Notes: generated by a model from the letters alone, not told the origin. Shown: positions 24,915-34,058, counted from the stretch's first letter. The stretch is DNA of 47,061 bases from Desulfobacteraceae bacterium (GCA_011390755.1 JAABRU010000039.1:1-47061); one strand, 5' to 3'. Made by a program: numbers and translations.

Positions 24915-27734
24915 ATGCAAATTATCAAATCACTTCACAGCGGCCTGCTGTACAAAACCTTTTCATATATGGGCAAAGATTATTTTTCTGTATCAACGAT
25001 ATGGGGGTTTGAACTTGCAGACGGAACTCCCGTGCTTGAACAGGATATCTGGTCCGTTATCGGTGAAATGCTCGGTAAGAATGAAATGTTCGATGGCGGG
25101 ATGCCAAAATCCAATGCGGAAGTCCTTGTTTACGGAAATTTTTATTTTCCGGACGGACAGACAGGGACAACAGGCAGCGTCTCCCTTGCCATTGCGTCTG
25201 TCAAAAAAGAACTGGTTCTGTTCGGAAACCGTTTCTGGATAAAAAAAATGGGCGCGGAGTTCGGCACAACCGCTCCCGAACCTTTTTCAGAATTACCCCT
25301 CACTTACAACTATGCCTTCGGAGGAGAAGGATACAATCCGAATCCCGCAGGCAAAGGATATAAAAGTATCGAAACAGAAGATGGCGAGCTTCATCCTCTC
25401 CCGAATATCGAATATCCGGATTATCTGATTTTTTCAGCAAAAGACCGTCCCCAACCGGCTGCTTTCTCCCGAATTGACATGATGTGGGAGCAGCGTTTTG
25501 CAGCATCCGGAACGTATGACAAAAAGTACATAGAAGAGAGAATGCCGGGTCTGCCGGATGATATTGACTGGTCTTATTTTAATGAAGCAGCAGAGGACCA
25601 GCAGATTGAGGGATTTTTTCAGGGAAATGAATATTTTGAAATTCACAACATGCATCCTGAACATCCGGTTATACAGGGAAATCTGCCGGGAATATACGGA
25701 CGCTGTTTTGTCAGTCAGGAAATTGACGAACAGCCTGTATTCAGAGAAATTGAAACGCAACTGGATACGGTATGGCTTTTTCCCAATAAAAATGTGGGTA
25801 TAGTAATCCATCGGGGTATGACAGCGGTGGCAGAAGATGACGGATCGGATATTACAGATCTGCTGATAGCCCATGAGAATCTTTCGGATGTCCCCAGACC
25901 CCCTGAGCATTATCAGAATGAACTGATAAAACGCAAAGATCCCCAAGAAGGTTTTAAATATCTGATGAACAGTACACCGCTGATTCCCCAAGGATGTCAA
26001 TGCGGTTTTAAAACCATTCAGGAAAAAAATGATTTTCCCCTGGAATTTATCAACAGAAAAAACACGGAAGTGTATGCTGAGAAACAGCAGAAAGCAGCAG
26101 AGAATAAAATCAGTGAGCACTTGGAAATAATAGAGAAACAGATTGAAGAAGGAATTGAGAATAACGAGACACTGGATGCACTGAAGAAACTGAAACAGAC
26201 GCAGCAAAAGGAAACGGAGGAACTGCCTGAAGTAAAAAAATTAAATGAACTCATAGAAAATATTGCGCCGGGAATCTTATCCGATCCGAAACATCTTGAT
26301 ATATCAAAACTTAACCTGAAAGGAATGGATGATCTTAAAGCATATAATGAAAAACTGGCAGCGGAAAAACAGGCCGAAGCCGACAATATAATGAAAAAAG
26401 AGCTGAAAAAGCTCAAAGAAATTCAGGAAACCGCACAAAAAGAAAATCCGGAAATTGCCAAAGCAATGGCGCAGATAGAAGATATTCTTGCGGAAAGTGA
26501 ACATGTTCCGCCCCTGCCCCGTATTAACATAACGCAGCATATTGAAGATATGGAAAAACAGTTTCATGAACAGCTTGCTCCCCAAATGATGCAGCTCCGT
26601 TCTCAGGGAATTTCAGACGAACTGCTTGCAGATATGAATTTTGATTTTGATGAAATCAGAAAACAGATAGAGGATGCTGCTGTAAAATTCAAAGAGGGAT
26701 ACCGCATCGGTGCGCATTATACAGAAGAAATGTCTTCTCCCCACAACGGAAAGGAGCCTGAAATTCTTTCCGGACTTTTGAAAGCATATCAAAACGGCGA
26801 GAAAACAGCAGACGGAGATTATGCATATCTGGATTTTTCCGGTCTGGATCTCTCCAACATTGATTTGAGCAACTCATTTCTTGAATACGCTGATTTTACA
26901 AACTGCAATCTGAGCGGGGCCAATCTGGAAAATGCAATAATTGCCAAAGCAACATTTGTGAATACGAAACTGGATAATGTAAATCTGAAAGGTGCCAATC
27001 TCGGTGCGAGTCTGATGGACAGTGCGGAGTTTGCCGATTCAGACCTGAGCGGGGCCATATTGGGAAAAGCCAAAATCAGAAATACAAAATTTCACAACTG
27101 CAAACTGCTTGACCGGATGGAAATGTTTCTGGAAAGCGAATTTGAAAATGCGGATTTCACGGGTTCCGACCTGAAAAAAAACAATTTCATTGATGCCGAT
27201 ATTTCCGGCTGCTGTTTTGCGGAATGCGATCTCACAGAATGCAATTTTCTCAATCCCAAAATGGAGGGCGCGGTATTTGACAGGGCCCTACTGCGCAGCG
27301 TCAATTTTATCAAAGCAGAGGGAAGAAATTGCAGTTTTATTGAAACATCAATGAAAAATGTCCGTTTTGTGGGCGGATGCGATCTTTCAGACTCTGTCTT
27401 TACTGCGGCCGGAGCAGACGAAGCCAATTTCAGGGACTGCCAGCTGGACAATGCGGATTTTACGGAGGCCTTTCTGCACAAATCCGATTTCGGCGGTTCC
27501 GGCCTTGTCCGCGCAAAATTTATCCGGGCTGAGGCCGTGCAGGCACAGTTCAGCAAAGCCAATCTGGTGTATGCCGACCTGCACCGCATCAACCTCATGG
27601 AAGGTTCCATGCTCAAAACCAGGCTCTCCGGCGCGAAACTGACACAGGCCAATCTGTACTCCGTGAGTTTTATCGGCAGTATTCTCGGAGAGGAAGGGAT
27701 TGAAGATGCTGTATTTACGGATGCGTATATGTGA
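24915..27734 (+). CDS. DUF2169 adaptor fused to pentapeptide repeats (copy 2)
   Basis: At 939 residues this has the same plan as the gene at 18642: a DUF2169 domain (YAFGGEGYNPNPAGKGY; ERMPGLPDDIDWSYF), a charged coiled-coil linker (about 385-605) and pentapeptide repeats to the end. The last ~230 residues are almost the same as in copy 1, including HKSDFGGSGLVRAKFIRA and LMEGSMLKTRLSGAKLTQAN. The first 300 residues match only at a moderate level and the linker is largely different. It starts 7 bp after vgrG2. The likely role is adaptor or chaperone for VgrG2 and its cargo. Codons in the divergent half are more AT-rich than in copy 1, hinting at a different source for the central segment. Confidence 0.88.
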   Translation: MQIIKSLHSGLLYKTFSYMGKDYFSVSTIWGFELADGTPVLEQDIWSVIGEMLGKNEMFDGGMPKSNAEVLVYGNFYFPDGQTGTTGSVSLAIASVKKELVLFGNRFWIKKMGAEFGTTAPEPFSELPLTYNYAFGGEGYNPNPAGKGYKSIETEDGELHPLPNIEYPDYLIFSAKDRPQPAAFSRIDMMWEQRFAASGTYDKKYIEERMPGLPDDIDWSYFNEAAEDQQIEGFFQGNEYFEIHNMHPEHPVIQGNLPGIYGRCFVSQEIDEQPVFREIETQLDTVWLFPNKNVGIVIHRGMTAVAEDDGSDITDLLIAHENLSDVPRPPEHYQNELIKRKDPQEGFKYLMNSTPLIPQGCQCGFKTIQEKNDFPLEFINRKNTEVYAEKQQKAAENKISEHLEIIEKQIEEGIENNETLDALKKLKQTQQKETEELPEVKKLNELIENIAPGILSDPKHLDISKLNLKGMDDLKAYNEKLAAEKQAEADNIMKKELKKLKEIQETAQKENPEIAKAMAQIEDILAESEHVPPLPRINITQHIEDMEKQFHEQLAPQMMQLRSQGISDELLADMNFDFDEIRKQIEDAAVKFKEGYRIGAHYTEEMSSPHNGKEPEILSGLLKAYQNGEKTADGDYAYLDFSGLDLSNIDLSNSFLEYADFTNCNLSGANLENAIIAKATFVNTKLDNVNLKGANLGASLMDSAEFADSDLSGAILGKAKIRNTKFHNCKLLDRMEMFLESEFENADFTGSDLKKNNFIDADISGCCFAECDLTECNFLNPKMEGAVFDRALLRSVNFIKAEGRNCSFIETSMKNVRFVGGCDLSDSVFTAAGADEANFRDCQLDNADFTEAFLHKSDFGGSGLVRAKFIRAEAVQAQFSKANLVYADLHRINLMEGSMLKTRLSGAKLTQANLYSVSFIGSILGEEGIEDAVFTDAYM

Positions 27735-27770
27735 AATTTGAAACCTGGATTTTGAAAGCGGAAGCAAAAA

Positions 27771-28829
27771 ATGAATAAAGAAGAACTGGAAGCAGTTGTA
27801 AAAGGCTATGGTGAAGTCCCGGTGGTATCCGAAAAAGATTTGTCCGGAAATGACTATCGCGGTGCGGAACTGGGCGGCGGCATGTTTCATAAAGTAAAAT
27901 TCTGCAATGCCGACCTCAGCGGAGCATTTTTGAAAGAATGCAATTTTGCAGACTGTGATTTCACCGGGGCCTGCCTGGATGAATGCGATCTGACAATGGC
28001 ATCCTTTATCAATCCCGTTGCTGAGAATATCCGTGTAAACAATGCCGTGATGTGTTTCAGCAATTTTGTAGACGGAAATTTTCAGCACGCGGATTTCACG
28101 GGTTCTTTCATGCAAAATACCAATTTCGTCAACCCGGATTTTCAACATGCGAACCTGGGGCAGATCAAAACGGAAAATACCAATTTCCTCAACGGAAAAT
28201 TCCAAAACTGTGATTTCAGCAATTCAGAACATTTCCGCCCCAATTTTATTGAACCGGAACTGGAAAATACGGTCTTTTCCGGTTCAACTCTCAATATCGC
28301 TTTTTTCCTCAAACCCATGTTTGCGGGATATGATTTTTCCGATATGCAGCTGATCATGTGCCAGTTTCAGCAGGCTGATCTGAGCGGAGCCGTTTTCCGG
28401 GGATTGGACATCAGTCAGTGCGGATTTTCCGAAGCCAGGCTGAGCGGCGCGGATTTCAGCGGGGCCATTGCCAATAACTGTCTGTTCATAAAAGCAGAAT
28501 TAAAAGGAAGCCGTTTCGCGGGCGCTGCACTGAAACAGGCTCTTTTTCTGGAAGCCGATACTACAGCATGTGATTTTTCCCATGCAAAAATGGAACAGGC
28601 CCTATTTGTCAAAGCCCGTTGTGAAAATGCGCTGTTTACCGGGGCGGATCTGACCTATGCGGATTTTTCCCATGCGGATCTCTGCCGGGCGGATTTTTCC
28701 TATACCCAGCTTTACCGGGCCAACCTGCACCGGATAAAAGAAGAACAGACAGTCTGGACCGGGAGCACCAAATCAGCGGCATTGTCCACCGATGCCAAAA
28801 AAGCCAAAGCAGAAGATTTCAAATGCTGA
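27771..28829 (+). CDS. Pentapeptide-repeat protein of the T6SS module
   Basis: This 352-residue protein is made almost wholly of pentapeptide repeats with central Phe or Leu and small residues (CNADLSGAFLKECNFADCDFTGACLDECDL and FTGADLTYADFSHADLCRADF), predicting a square beta helix about 60 repeats long. There is no DUF2169 domain, so it resembles the C-terminal half of its two upstream neighbours but is not a direct copy. It starts 36 bp after the second DUF2169 gene in the same direction, so it belongs to the same transcription unit. The role is unknown. In such loci pentapeptide proteins may act as structural or carrier parts; immunity against a topoisomerase-type toxin is a less likely alternative. 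Confidence 0.88.
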   Translation: MNKEELEAVVKGYGEVPVVSEKDLSGNDYRGAELGGGMFHKVKFCNADLSGAFLKECNFADCDFTGACLDECDLTMASFINPVAENIRVNNAVMCFSNFVDGNFQHADFTGSFMQNTNFVNPDFQHANLGQIKTENTNFLNGKFQNCDFSNSEHFRPNFIEPELENTVFSGSTLNIAFFLKPMFAGYDFSDMQLIMCQFQQADLSGAVFRGLDISQCGFSEARLSGADFSGAIANNCLFIKAELKGSRFAGAALKQALFLEADTTACDFSHAKMEQALFVKARCENALFTGADLTYADFSHADLCRADFSYTQLYRANLHRIKEEQTVWTGSTKSAALSTDAKKAKAEDFKC

Positions 28830-28860
28830 AACATTTTGAAATTCCCGCTTTTGTTCATCA

Positions 28861-28915
28861 CTGTACTTTTGCATTTTTTTACAGGAAACCGCGAAACACA
28901 CAAAACATACGAAAA
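28861..28915. repeat. 55-bp repeat, inverted copy at 40573-40627
   Basis: CTGTACTTTTGCATTTTTTTACAG followed by AACCGCGAAACACAC reappears as the reverse complement 11.7 kb away with few changes. The 358-bp gap between the pentapeptide gene and DUF3540 holds this repeat, a 50-bp ACTTTCAT-type relative and a GCAGAGACGCAC hairpin. Confidence 0.85.
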
Positions 28916-28990
28916 GTTATCTAAAAAAAACAATAGGATATAAAAATTTACCAGTAACCGTCCGTGTTTTTCGTGGCTAAAATAAAATCA

Positions 28991-29039
28991 AATGCTTATA
29001 AACGGCCATGACAGCGGGGTCACAGCGAAGCATGAAAAT
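28991..29039. repeat. 50-bp ACTTTCAT family relative, copy 4
   Basis: TATAAACGGCCATGAC..CACAGCGAAGCATGAAAAT matches the unit at 15680, with a degraded left end. Confidence 0.65.
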
Positions 29040-29061
29040 GCACCGCAGAGAGACGCACACC

Positions 29062-29088
29062 GCAGAGACGCACGGTGTGCGTCTCTGC
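29062..29088. repeat. GCAGAGACGCAC palindrome
   Basis: GCAGAGACGCAC and GTGCGTCTCTGC form a perfect 12-bp stem with a 3-base loop. Partial direct copies flank it (29041-29060 and 29092-29133). The array could form alternative hairpins between the two parts of the T6SS module. Confidence 0.85.
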
Positions 29089-29187
29089 AGAAGACGCACG
29101 ACCGCAGAGACGCACGCCGTGTGTCTCTGCAGGGGACTTTTATATAAAAAAATGCGAAACGATTGTTCATCAAACAAGGAGTGATAA

Positions 29188-29841
29188 ATGAAAACAAACA
29201 TTATTCCCTTTACCTGTCCTTCCACAGAGTGTAAAATGGAGACGGCATGGGTAAAAGGTGTATCCGAAGATGCAATTATGATTCAGACAGATTCCGGTGT
29301 GATGAAAGCCGGAACCGCCTTCAGCTGCCTGGTGCTTCCGGAAACCGGGGATAAAGTGCTGCTAAGCCGTTCCCACCGGGAATGCTATGTGCTGGCTGTT
29401 CTGGAAAGATCTTTGGGAAAAGATATGGCCCTGCATTTTCCGGCCAGTGTCAGCATGAAAGCCGAACAGGGGCAGATGAATATGGTATCCGGAAAGGATA
29501 TGAATCTGATTTCCGGTCAAAAAACCCGTATGCTGTCTGCCGAAACCCACATCAGCAGCGGGGAAATGCACATCAATGCGGCAAAACTCACTGCCCGCAC
29601 CCATGAAATGGAATCCCATGCAAAGCAGGTACGCTTTTTTGCCGATGCTGTGGACAGTGTCGTCAAACGCATTACCCAGCGGGCCGACACCGTTATGCGC
29701 TGGGTGGAAGGGGTGGAAACCCTGAATATCGGCAACCTGATCCAGAATGTACGCAGAAGCCTGACTTCCCGTTCCCATCAGGCGATAATTTCTGCCAAAG
29801 AAGACATCAGCATCAACGGAGAGCGGATACATATGGGGTGA
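29188..29841 (+). CDS. DUF3540 protein of the T6SS tip module
   Basis: This 217-residue protein matches the DUF3540 pattern: a short N-terminal strand region, an OB-like part (AGTAFSCLVLPETGDKVLLSRSHRECYVLAVLERS), then a repetitive stretch of M-x-(V/L/I)-x-SG lines (MNMVSGKDMNLISGQKTRMLSAETHISSGEMHINAAKL) that resembles the beta-helix needle of VgrG. A helical tail with VVKRITQRADTVMRWVEGVETLNIG ends it. Such proteins occur next to DUF2169 and DUF4150 genes and may extend or cap the spike; that role is inferred. GGAG precedes the ATG. DUF4150 follows after a heptamer-repeat array. Confidence 0.85.
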   Translation: MKTNIIPFTCPSTECKMETAWVKGVSEDAIMIQTDSGVMKAGTAFSCLVLPETGDKVLLSRSHRECYVLAVLERSLGKDMALHFPASVSMKAEQGQMNMVSGKDMNLISGQKTRMLSAETHISSGEMHINAAKLTARTHEMESHAKQVRFFADAVDSVVKRITQRADTVMRWVEGVETLNIGNLIQNVRRSLTSRSHQAIISAKEDISINGERIHMG

Positions 29842-29859
29842 AGATTGGGGGGAGGTTAA

Positions 29860-30024
29860 GTGTCAGGTGTTCGGTGTCAGGTGTTCGGTGTCAGGTGTTC
29901 GGTGTCAGGTGTTCGGTGTCAGGTGTCGGGTGTCAGGTGTCCGGTGTCAGGGGTTCGGTGTCAGGGGTTCGGTGTCAGGGGTTCGGTGTCAGGTGTTAAG
30001 TGTGAGGGGTTCGGTGTTCAGTGC
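29860..30024. repeat. GTGTCAG/GTGTTCG heptamer array
   Basis: About 23 head-to-tail 7-bp units (GTGTCAG alternating with GTGTTCG, later GGGTTCG) lie between the DUF3540 stop and the DUF4150 start. The plus-strand frame through it reads as SGVRCQV-type peptides and stays open into DUF4150. This is probably a by-product of the repeat, because DUF4150 has its own ribosome site at 30055-30062. Confidence 0.95.
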
Positions 30025-30066
30025 CAGATTTCAGATTTACATTCCATTATCACGAAGGAGAAAAAT

Positions 30067-30468
30067 ATGCCTTTTGTTAATACTCAGATGGCCGGTCTGC
30101 ATTTTGCCTTTCCGGATGTCTGCCAGATTCCCACACCGGCAGGCCCGGTTCCAACGCCTTTTCCCAATATGGCGCTGCCCAATACGGCCATTCCTTCCCA
30201 GGTCAAGGTTCTGGTCATGGCCATGCCTGCCCATAATCTAATGACGACTGTTCCAATGAGTAACGGAGATAATCCCGGAGTCGCCTTAAATCCCGTATCC
30301 GGAATGGTGATGGGGCCCTGCAAACATTTGATGGGCAGTGTAAAAACCCTTATGGGCGGAATGCCCGTAACCAAAATGCTCAGCCCCACCGGGCAAAACG
30401 GTATGTCCCCCGGTGCATTCGGTGCCAGTCTGGCCCCCAGTCAGGTCAAAGTAATGGTGCTGAGCTGA
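30067..30468 (+). CDS. DUF4150 PAAR-like spike-tip protein
   Basis: This 133-residue protein has the features of the DUF4150/PAAR-like group: QMAGLHFAFPDVCQIPTPAGPVPTPFPNMA, which sits at the start of most members, repeated short glycine- and proline-rich lines, and the closing QVKVMVLS. PAAR proteins sharpen the VgrG tip and may bind effectors. No C-terminal toxin is fused; the protein is a stand-alone tip. I chose ATG 30067 with GAAGGAG upstream over longer in-frame starts inside the heptamer array. It is the last gene of the module. Confidence 0.9.
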   Translation: MPFVNTQMAGLHFAFPDVCQIPTPAGPVPTPFPNMALPNTAIPSQVKVLVMAMPAHNLMTTVPMSNGDNPGVALNPVSGMVMGPCKHLMGSVKTLMGGMPVTKMLSPTGQNGMSPGAFGASLAPSQVKVMVLS

Positions 30469-30505
30469 GTTTTTATTACAGCAAGATTCATACCATTCAA
30501 TGACG

Positions 30506-30577
30506 AAAAACTGTACTTCTGCATGGAGTGCAAAAACTGTATTTCTGCACAAGGAGTGCAAAAACTGTATTTCTGCA
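30506..30577. repeat. 25-bp GGAGTGCAAAAACTGTATTTCTGCA repeats (3 units)
   Basis: Two full units (30525-30549, 30553-30577) and one partial unit stand ahead of the PrkA-like gene. Each is an imperfect palindrome (GTGCAAAAA..TTCTGCAC). Single relatives lie near 45076 and 47010, the latter in a larger inverted copy of 30545-30625. Confidence 0.85.
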
Positions 30578-30734
30578 CTCCGGGACAGTCGTAAAACCGT
30601 ATCCGGGGGAAACTTTTATCATGTTGAGAAATGGCGGGCAGTGCTTCGCTTTTCCGTGCCGGTCATCAGGAAAAATCGGATCAGCCGGTTCGGCAGCGAT
30701 TCCCCAACCCATAACCTTTGAAATGGAAAAAAAT

Positions 30735-33083
30735 ATGGAAAATATCACAAAAGCCATGGACAATCTCAATCGCAGCATGAGCGAGCGGTATCAGACGGAT
30801 CTGATTCCTTTTGAAGATTTCCTGAGCGTACTCACGGAAAAACCGGAACAGGTCATCCGCAATATTTTTCAGGTCTTCCATGACATGATCCGCTTTTTTG
30901 TATCCGAAGGACTGGATGAATACCCGGATGATCCGGAATCCATTCAGTATATGTCTTATGACTGCACACGTCTTTTTGTGGAAGATGCAGACCATCCTTT
31001 TTTTGCAGACCGTCTTTTTGCCAACCGCCTCATCAACCATGTGGAAGCCATGAAACGGGGCGCGCAGCAGAACAAAATCTATATTTTTGACGGACCTCCG
31101 GGATGCGGTAAAAGTACCTTTCTGAATAATCTGCTTAAAAAATTTGAGAGTTATGCCAACACAGATGAGGGGATGCGCTATGAAACCGTATGGCGGCTGG
31201 ATCGGAAAATCCTGGGCAGTTTTCCGGGAACCGAAAACAACCACCCGGTGATTGAAAAACTCTCCCGGCTTCTGGGCAGCCACGGCCATTCCCCCCTTCC
31301 GGAACAGGAGAACGGCATGGCGGAAGATTCCCGCAACCCCAAAGAATGCGGCAGTTTTTTTGAGGATCAGTATCACCCCCCGTTTTCGGAGGATTATGTG
31401 GAGATTCCCTGCCCCAGTCATGAATATCCCCTGCTCATCGTCCCCAAACGCTACCGTCGCCAGCTGCTGGATGATCTTTTTCAAAACGATGAATTCAAAT
31501 GGAATCTGTTTACCGATAAAACCTATGAATGGGTATTCCGGGACAAACCCTGCACCATCTGCAGCTCTCTGTACCAGGCCCTGCTGAACAAACTCAAAAG
31601 CCCCTGGGAAGTGTTCAAAATGGTCTATGTGCGTCCCTACCGTTTTAACCGCAGACTGGGGGAAGGCATCAGTGTATTCAATCCGGGCGACCGGCCCATG
31701 CGCCAGATTGTCCTCACCAATCCCATGCTGCAAAGACGCATTAACGAACTGCTTCAGGACAGCAACCAGGTCAAATATATATTTTCCCGTTATGCCAAAA
31801 CCAACAACGGCATCTATTCCCTGATGGATATTAAATCCCACAATGTGGAACGGCTCATTGAGCTGCACAATATCATCAGTGAGGGGGTTCACAAAGTGGA
31901 AGATATTGAAGAAAATGTAAACTCCCTGTTTTTTGCCTTAATGAACCCCGAAGACAAGAAAAATATCCACGGCATTCAGTCTTTTTCCGACCGCATTGAA
32001 TATATACAGATCCTGTATGTGCTGGATTTGAATACAGAAGTGGAAATTTACCGCAATATTTTCGGCAAGCATATTGATGACCGTTTTCTGCCCCGTGTAC
32101 TGCACAATTTTGCAAGGGTCATTATCTCCACCCGGCTTAACAAAAAATCCGATGCCCTGCTGGAATGGATCGGAGATGCCAAAAAGTACGGCAAATACTG
32201 TGATGACAATCTGCAGTTGCTGAAAATGGAAATTTATACCGGTTATATTCCGGCATGGCTGGGTGAGGAGGACCGGAAAAAATTCACGGCCAAAATCCGG
32301 AGAAACATTATTGCCGAATCGGAAACCGAAGGGAAAAAAGGTTTTTCCGGCCGGGATTCCATCAAAATCTTCAATGATTTCTATTCCGCCTGTGCCAAAG
32401 AGGACCGGCTGATCAATATGTACACACTGAAAAAATATTTTACCAAAATCCGCCCGGATCTCAATGAGTCTGTTCCCGAAGGTTTTCTGGAATCCCTGAC
32501 CCGCATGTATGACTATACCATTTTGCAGGAAGTCAAGGAATCACTCTATTATTATAATGAGGAACAGATTTCCAGGGACATCCGCAATTATCTTTTTGCC
32601 ATCAATTTTGAAATCGGAGACCGGGAAACCTGCAAATATACCGGAGAATCCATTGAAGTGACAGAAGATTTCCTCTGGGGCATAGAAAGCAGAATTCTGG
32701 GGGCCAAAACCACCGAAACCCGGCGGAAAGAATTCCGGAAGGAAACCCAGAAAACCTACACATCCGAAACCCTGACCCAGGAAATCATGCTGGAGGGCAA
32801 AGCTGTTAATGAAACAAAACTCTACCGGGAATTATATGAACGTTATGTTTATAATCTGAAGGAAAAAGTGCTGGATCCCTTTCTGGAAAATGAAAACTTC
32901 CGCCAGGGAATCAAGGATTACGGAAAAGAGAGTTTTAAAACCTTTGACAAAAGAATCCGGGAAGATGTAACTTTTCTGATCAGCAATCTCTGTCAGAAAC
33001 ACGGATATACGGAACAGGGGGCCAAAGAAGTCTGCATTTATGTAATTGACGGTGATTTGGCCCGGAAATATGAAATGCCCTGA
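30735..33083 (+). CDS. PrkA-like AAA+ serine protein kinase homologue (long form)
   Basis: The protein is about 782 residues. A P-loop GPPGCGKSTFLNNLL (about 119-133) lies in a divergent AAA domain. The C-terminal region (LYRELYERYVYNLKEKVLDPF..YGKESFKTFDKRIREDVTFLISNLCQKHGYTEQGAKEVCIYV) resembles the PrkA C-terminal domain. Known PrkA proteins (about 640 residues) are stress-linked kinases or proteases, usually next to YeaH/YhbH and SpoVR, which are absent here. The region after the P-loop has an inserted stretch of about 150 residues. ATG 30735 follows GGAAAA; ATG 30723 is an alternative, and the in-frame extension upstream runs through repeats. It lies 266 bp after the T6SS tip gene; a functional link is only possible. 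Confidence 0.75.
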   Translation: MENITKAMDNLNRSMSERYQTDLIPFEDFLSVLTEKPEQVIRNIFQVFHDMIRFFVSEGLDEYPDDPESIQYMSYDCTRLFVEDADHPFFADRLFANRLINHVEAMKRGAQQNKIYIFDGPPGCGKSTFLNNLLKKFESYANTDEGMRYETVWRLDRKILGSFPGTENNHPVIEKLSRLLGSHGHSPLPEQENGMAEDSRNPKECGSFFEDQYHPPFSEDYVEIPCPSHEYPLLIVPKRYRRQLLDDLFQNDEFKWNLFTDKTYEWVFRDKPCTICSSLYQALLNKLKSPWEVFKMVYVRPYRFNRRLGEGISVFNPGDRPMRQIVLTNPMLQRRINELLQDSNQVKYIFSRYAKTNNGIYSLMDIKSHNVERLIELHNIISEGVHKVEDIEENVNSLFFALMNPEDKKNIHGIQSFSDRIEYIQILYVLDLNTEVEIYRNIFGKHIDDRFLPRVLHNFARVIISTRLNKKSDALLEWIGDAKKYGKYCDDNLQLLKMEIYTGYIPAWLGEEDRKKFTAKIRRNIIAESETEGKKGFSGRDSIKIFNDFYSACAKEDRLINMYTLKKYFTKIRPDLNESVPEGFLESLTRMYDYTILQEVKESLYYYNEEQISRDIRNYLFAINFEIGDRETCKYTGESIEVTEDFLWGIESRILGAKTTETRRKEFRKETQKTYTSETLTQEIMLEGKAVNETKLYRELYERYVYNLKEKVLDPFLENENFRQGIKDYGKESFKTFDKRIREDVTFLISNLCQKHGYTEQGAKEVCIYVIDGDLARKYEMP

Positions 33084-33332
33084 GTATCCCGTCAGAAAGG
33101 GTGCGGTTCAGGAGTGCCGGTGGCGGACTGCAGGCAGCATCTGCCAATGCCGGAATAATAAAGATGCGAATCAAGAATCAAATATAAAAGCGGTTCAGCA
33201 GGTATTTTTCATAACACTTTGTTTTTACTGAATCCGAAGTTTTTGACTCTTCATTGGCATTAAAAGATGGCATATACTGCCTAAACCTTTCACCGGCAGC
33301 TGTGAATTATACCCCGTCAGAAACAAAGGGGG

Positions 33333-34058
33333 TTACAGAAGGCAGGGGATTTTTCTGCGCAGGCAGACAGATTTAGTATCTATTGCAGCATCATATACCA
33401 AAATCTCCACCCCTTTTTTATGTGCCTGCCTCAGTTTTTTTCCGTACTCCGGATCAATGAAATCCGCAGGTCGGAAGTATTCGGCATCCATACGCTGAAT
33501 CAGATAAAACATAACACAGCGGTGCCCTGCCGCGATGAGTTTTTCCATTTCCGTCAGATGTTTTTGTCCCCGCAGGGTTACTGCATCGGGAAATGCCGCC
33601 ATGCCCTTTTGAACCAGGGTGCAGTTTTTGACTTCCACATAGCAGTCCGCACGGTTTGCCCCCTGCAGCAGCATATCCAGACGGGAACGGGTTCCTGTTT
33701 TGACTTCCCGGCGGACATCCGAATATCCGCTGAGTTCCGGAATGCATCCGGCTTTTACGGATTCGGCCACCAAAGGGTTGGGAACCTGGGTGTTGACCCC
33801 GACAGGGGATGTCGGCATTTCAATCAGTTCCCAGGTATATTTCAGTTTTCTTTTGGGATTGTCATGAAAGGAAAGCCAGACCGGTCTTCCGGCCCGGCAG
33901 CATTCTGTCATTTTTCCGGAATTGGCGCAATGGGCAGTAACCGTCTTTCCCCCATGCAGTTCCACATCGGCCAGAAAACGTTTATACCGCCGGATCAGTC
34001 TGCCGGGAATCAGTTCCGGCCACATGAATTTATACGGGCACTTTTGCTTTTCTTTCAT
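33333..34058 (-). CDS. sfsA: SfsA (sugar fermentation stimulation protein) homologue
   Basis: This 241-residue protein has the usual SfsA length. Motifs include the N-terminal PGRLIRRYKRFLADVEL, HCANSGKMTECC, and the PD-(D/E)XK-like core TGTRSRLDMLL and CYVEVKNCTLV. The proteins bind DNA and have a nuclease-like fold; their cellular job is not settled. The start ATG overlaps the stop of the upstream acyltransferase gene by 4 bp (ATGA), so the two are translationally coupled on the minus strand. The 249-bp gap on its far side holds no clear gene. Confidence 0.95.
   Translation of the reverse strand: MKEKQKCPYKFMWPELIPGRLIRRYKRFLADVELHGGKTVTAHCANSGKMTECCRAGRPVWLSFHDNPKRKLKYTWELIEMPTSPVGVNTQVPNPLVAESVKAGCIPELSGYSDVRREVKTGTRSRLDMLLQGANRADCYVEVKNCTLVQKGMAAFPDAVTLRGQKHLTEMEKLIAAGHRCVMFYLIQRMDAEYFRPADFIDPEYGKKLRQAHKKGVEILVYDAAIDTKSVCLRRKIPCLL

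Noticed and set aside
29860..30066. N-terminal extension of DUF4150 rich in SGVRCQV
   Set aside because: It is encoded by the heptamer array. DUF4150 has its own GAAGGAG and a start that matches the usual beginning of the family.
30528..30734. N-terminal extension of the PrkA-like protein
   Set aside because: It lies in 25-bp repeats and shows no family similarity. A start at 30735 or 30723 is more plausible.
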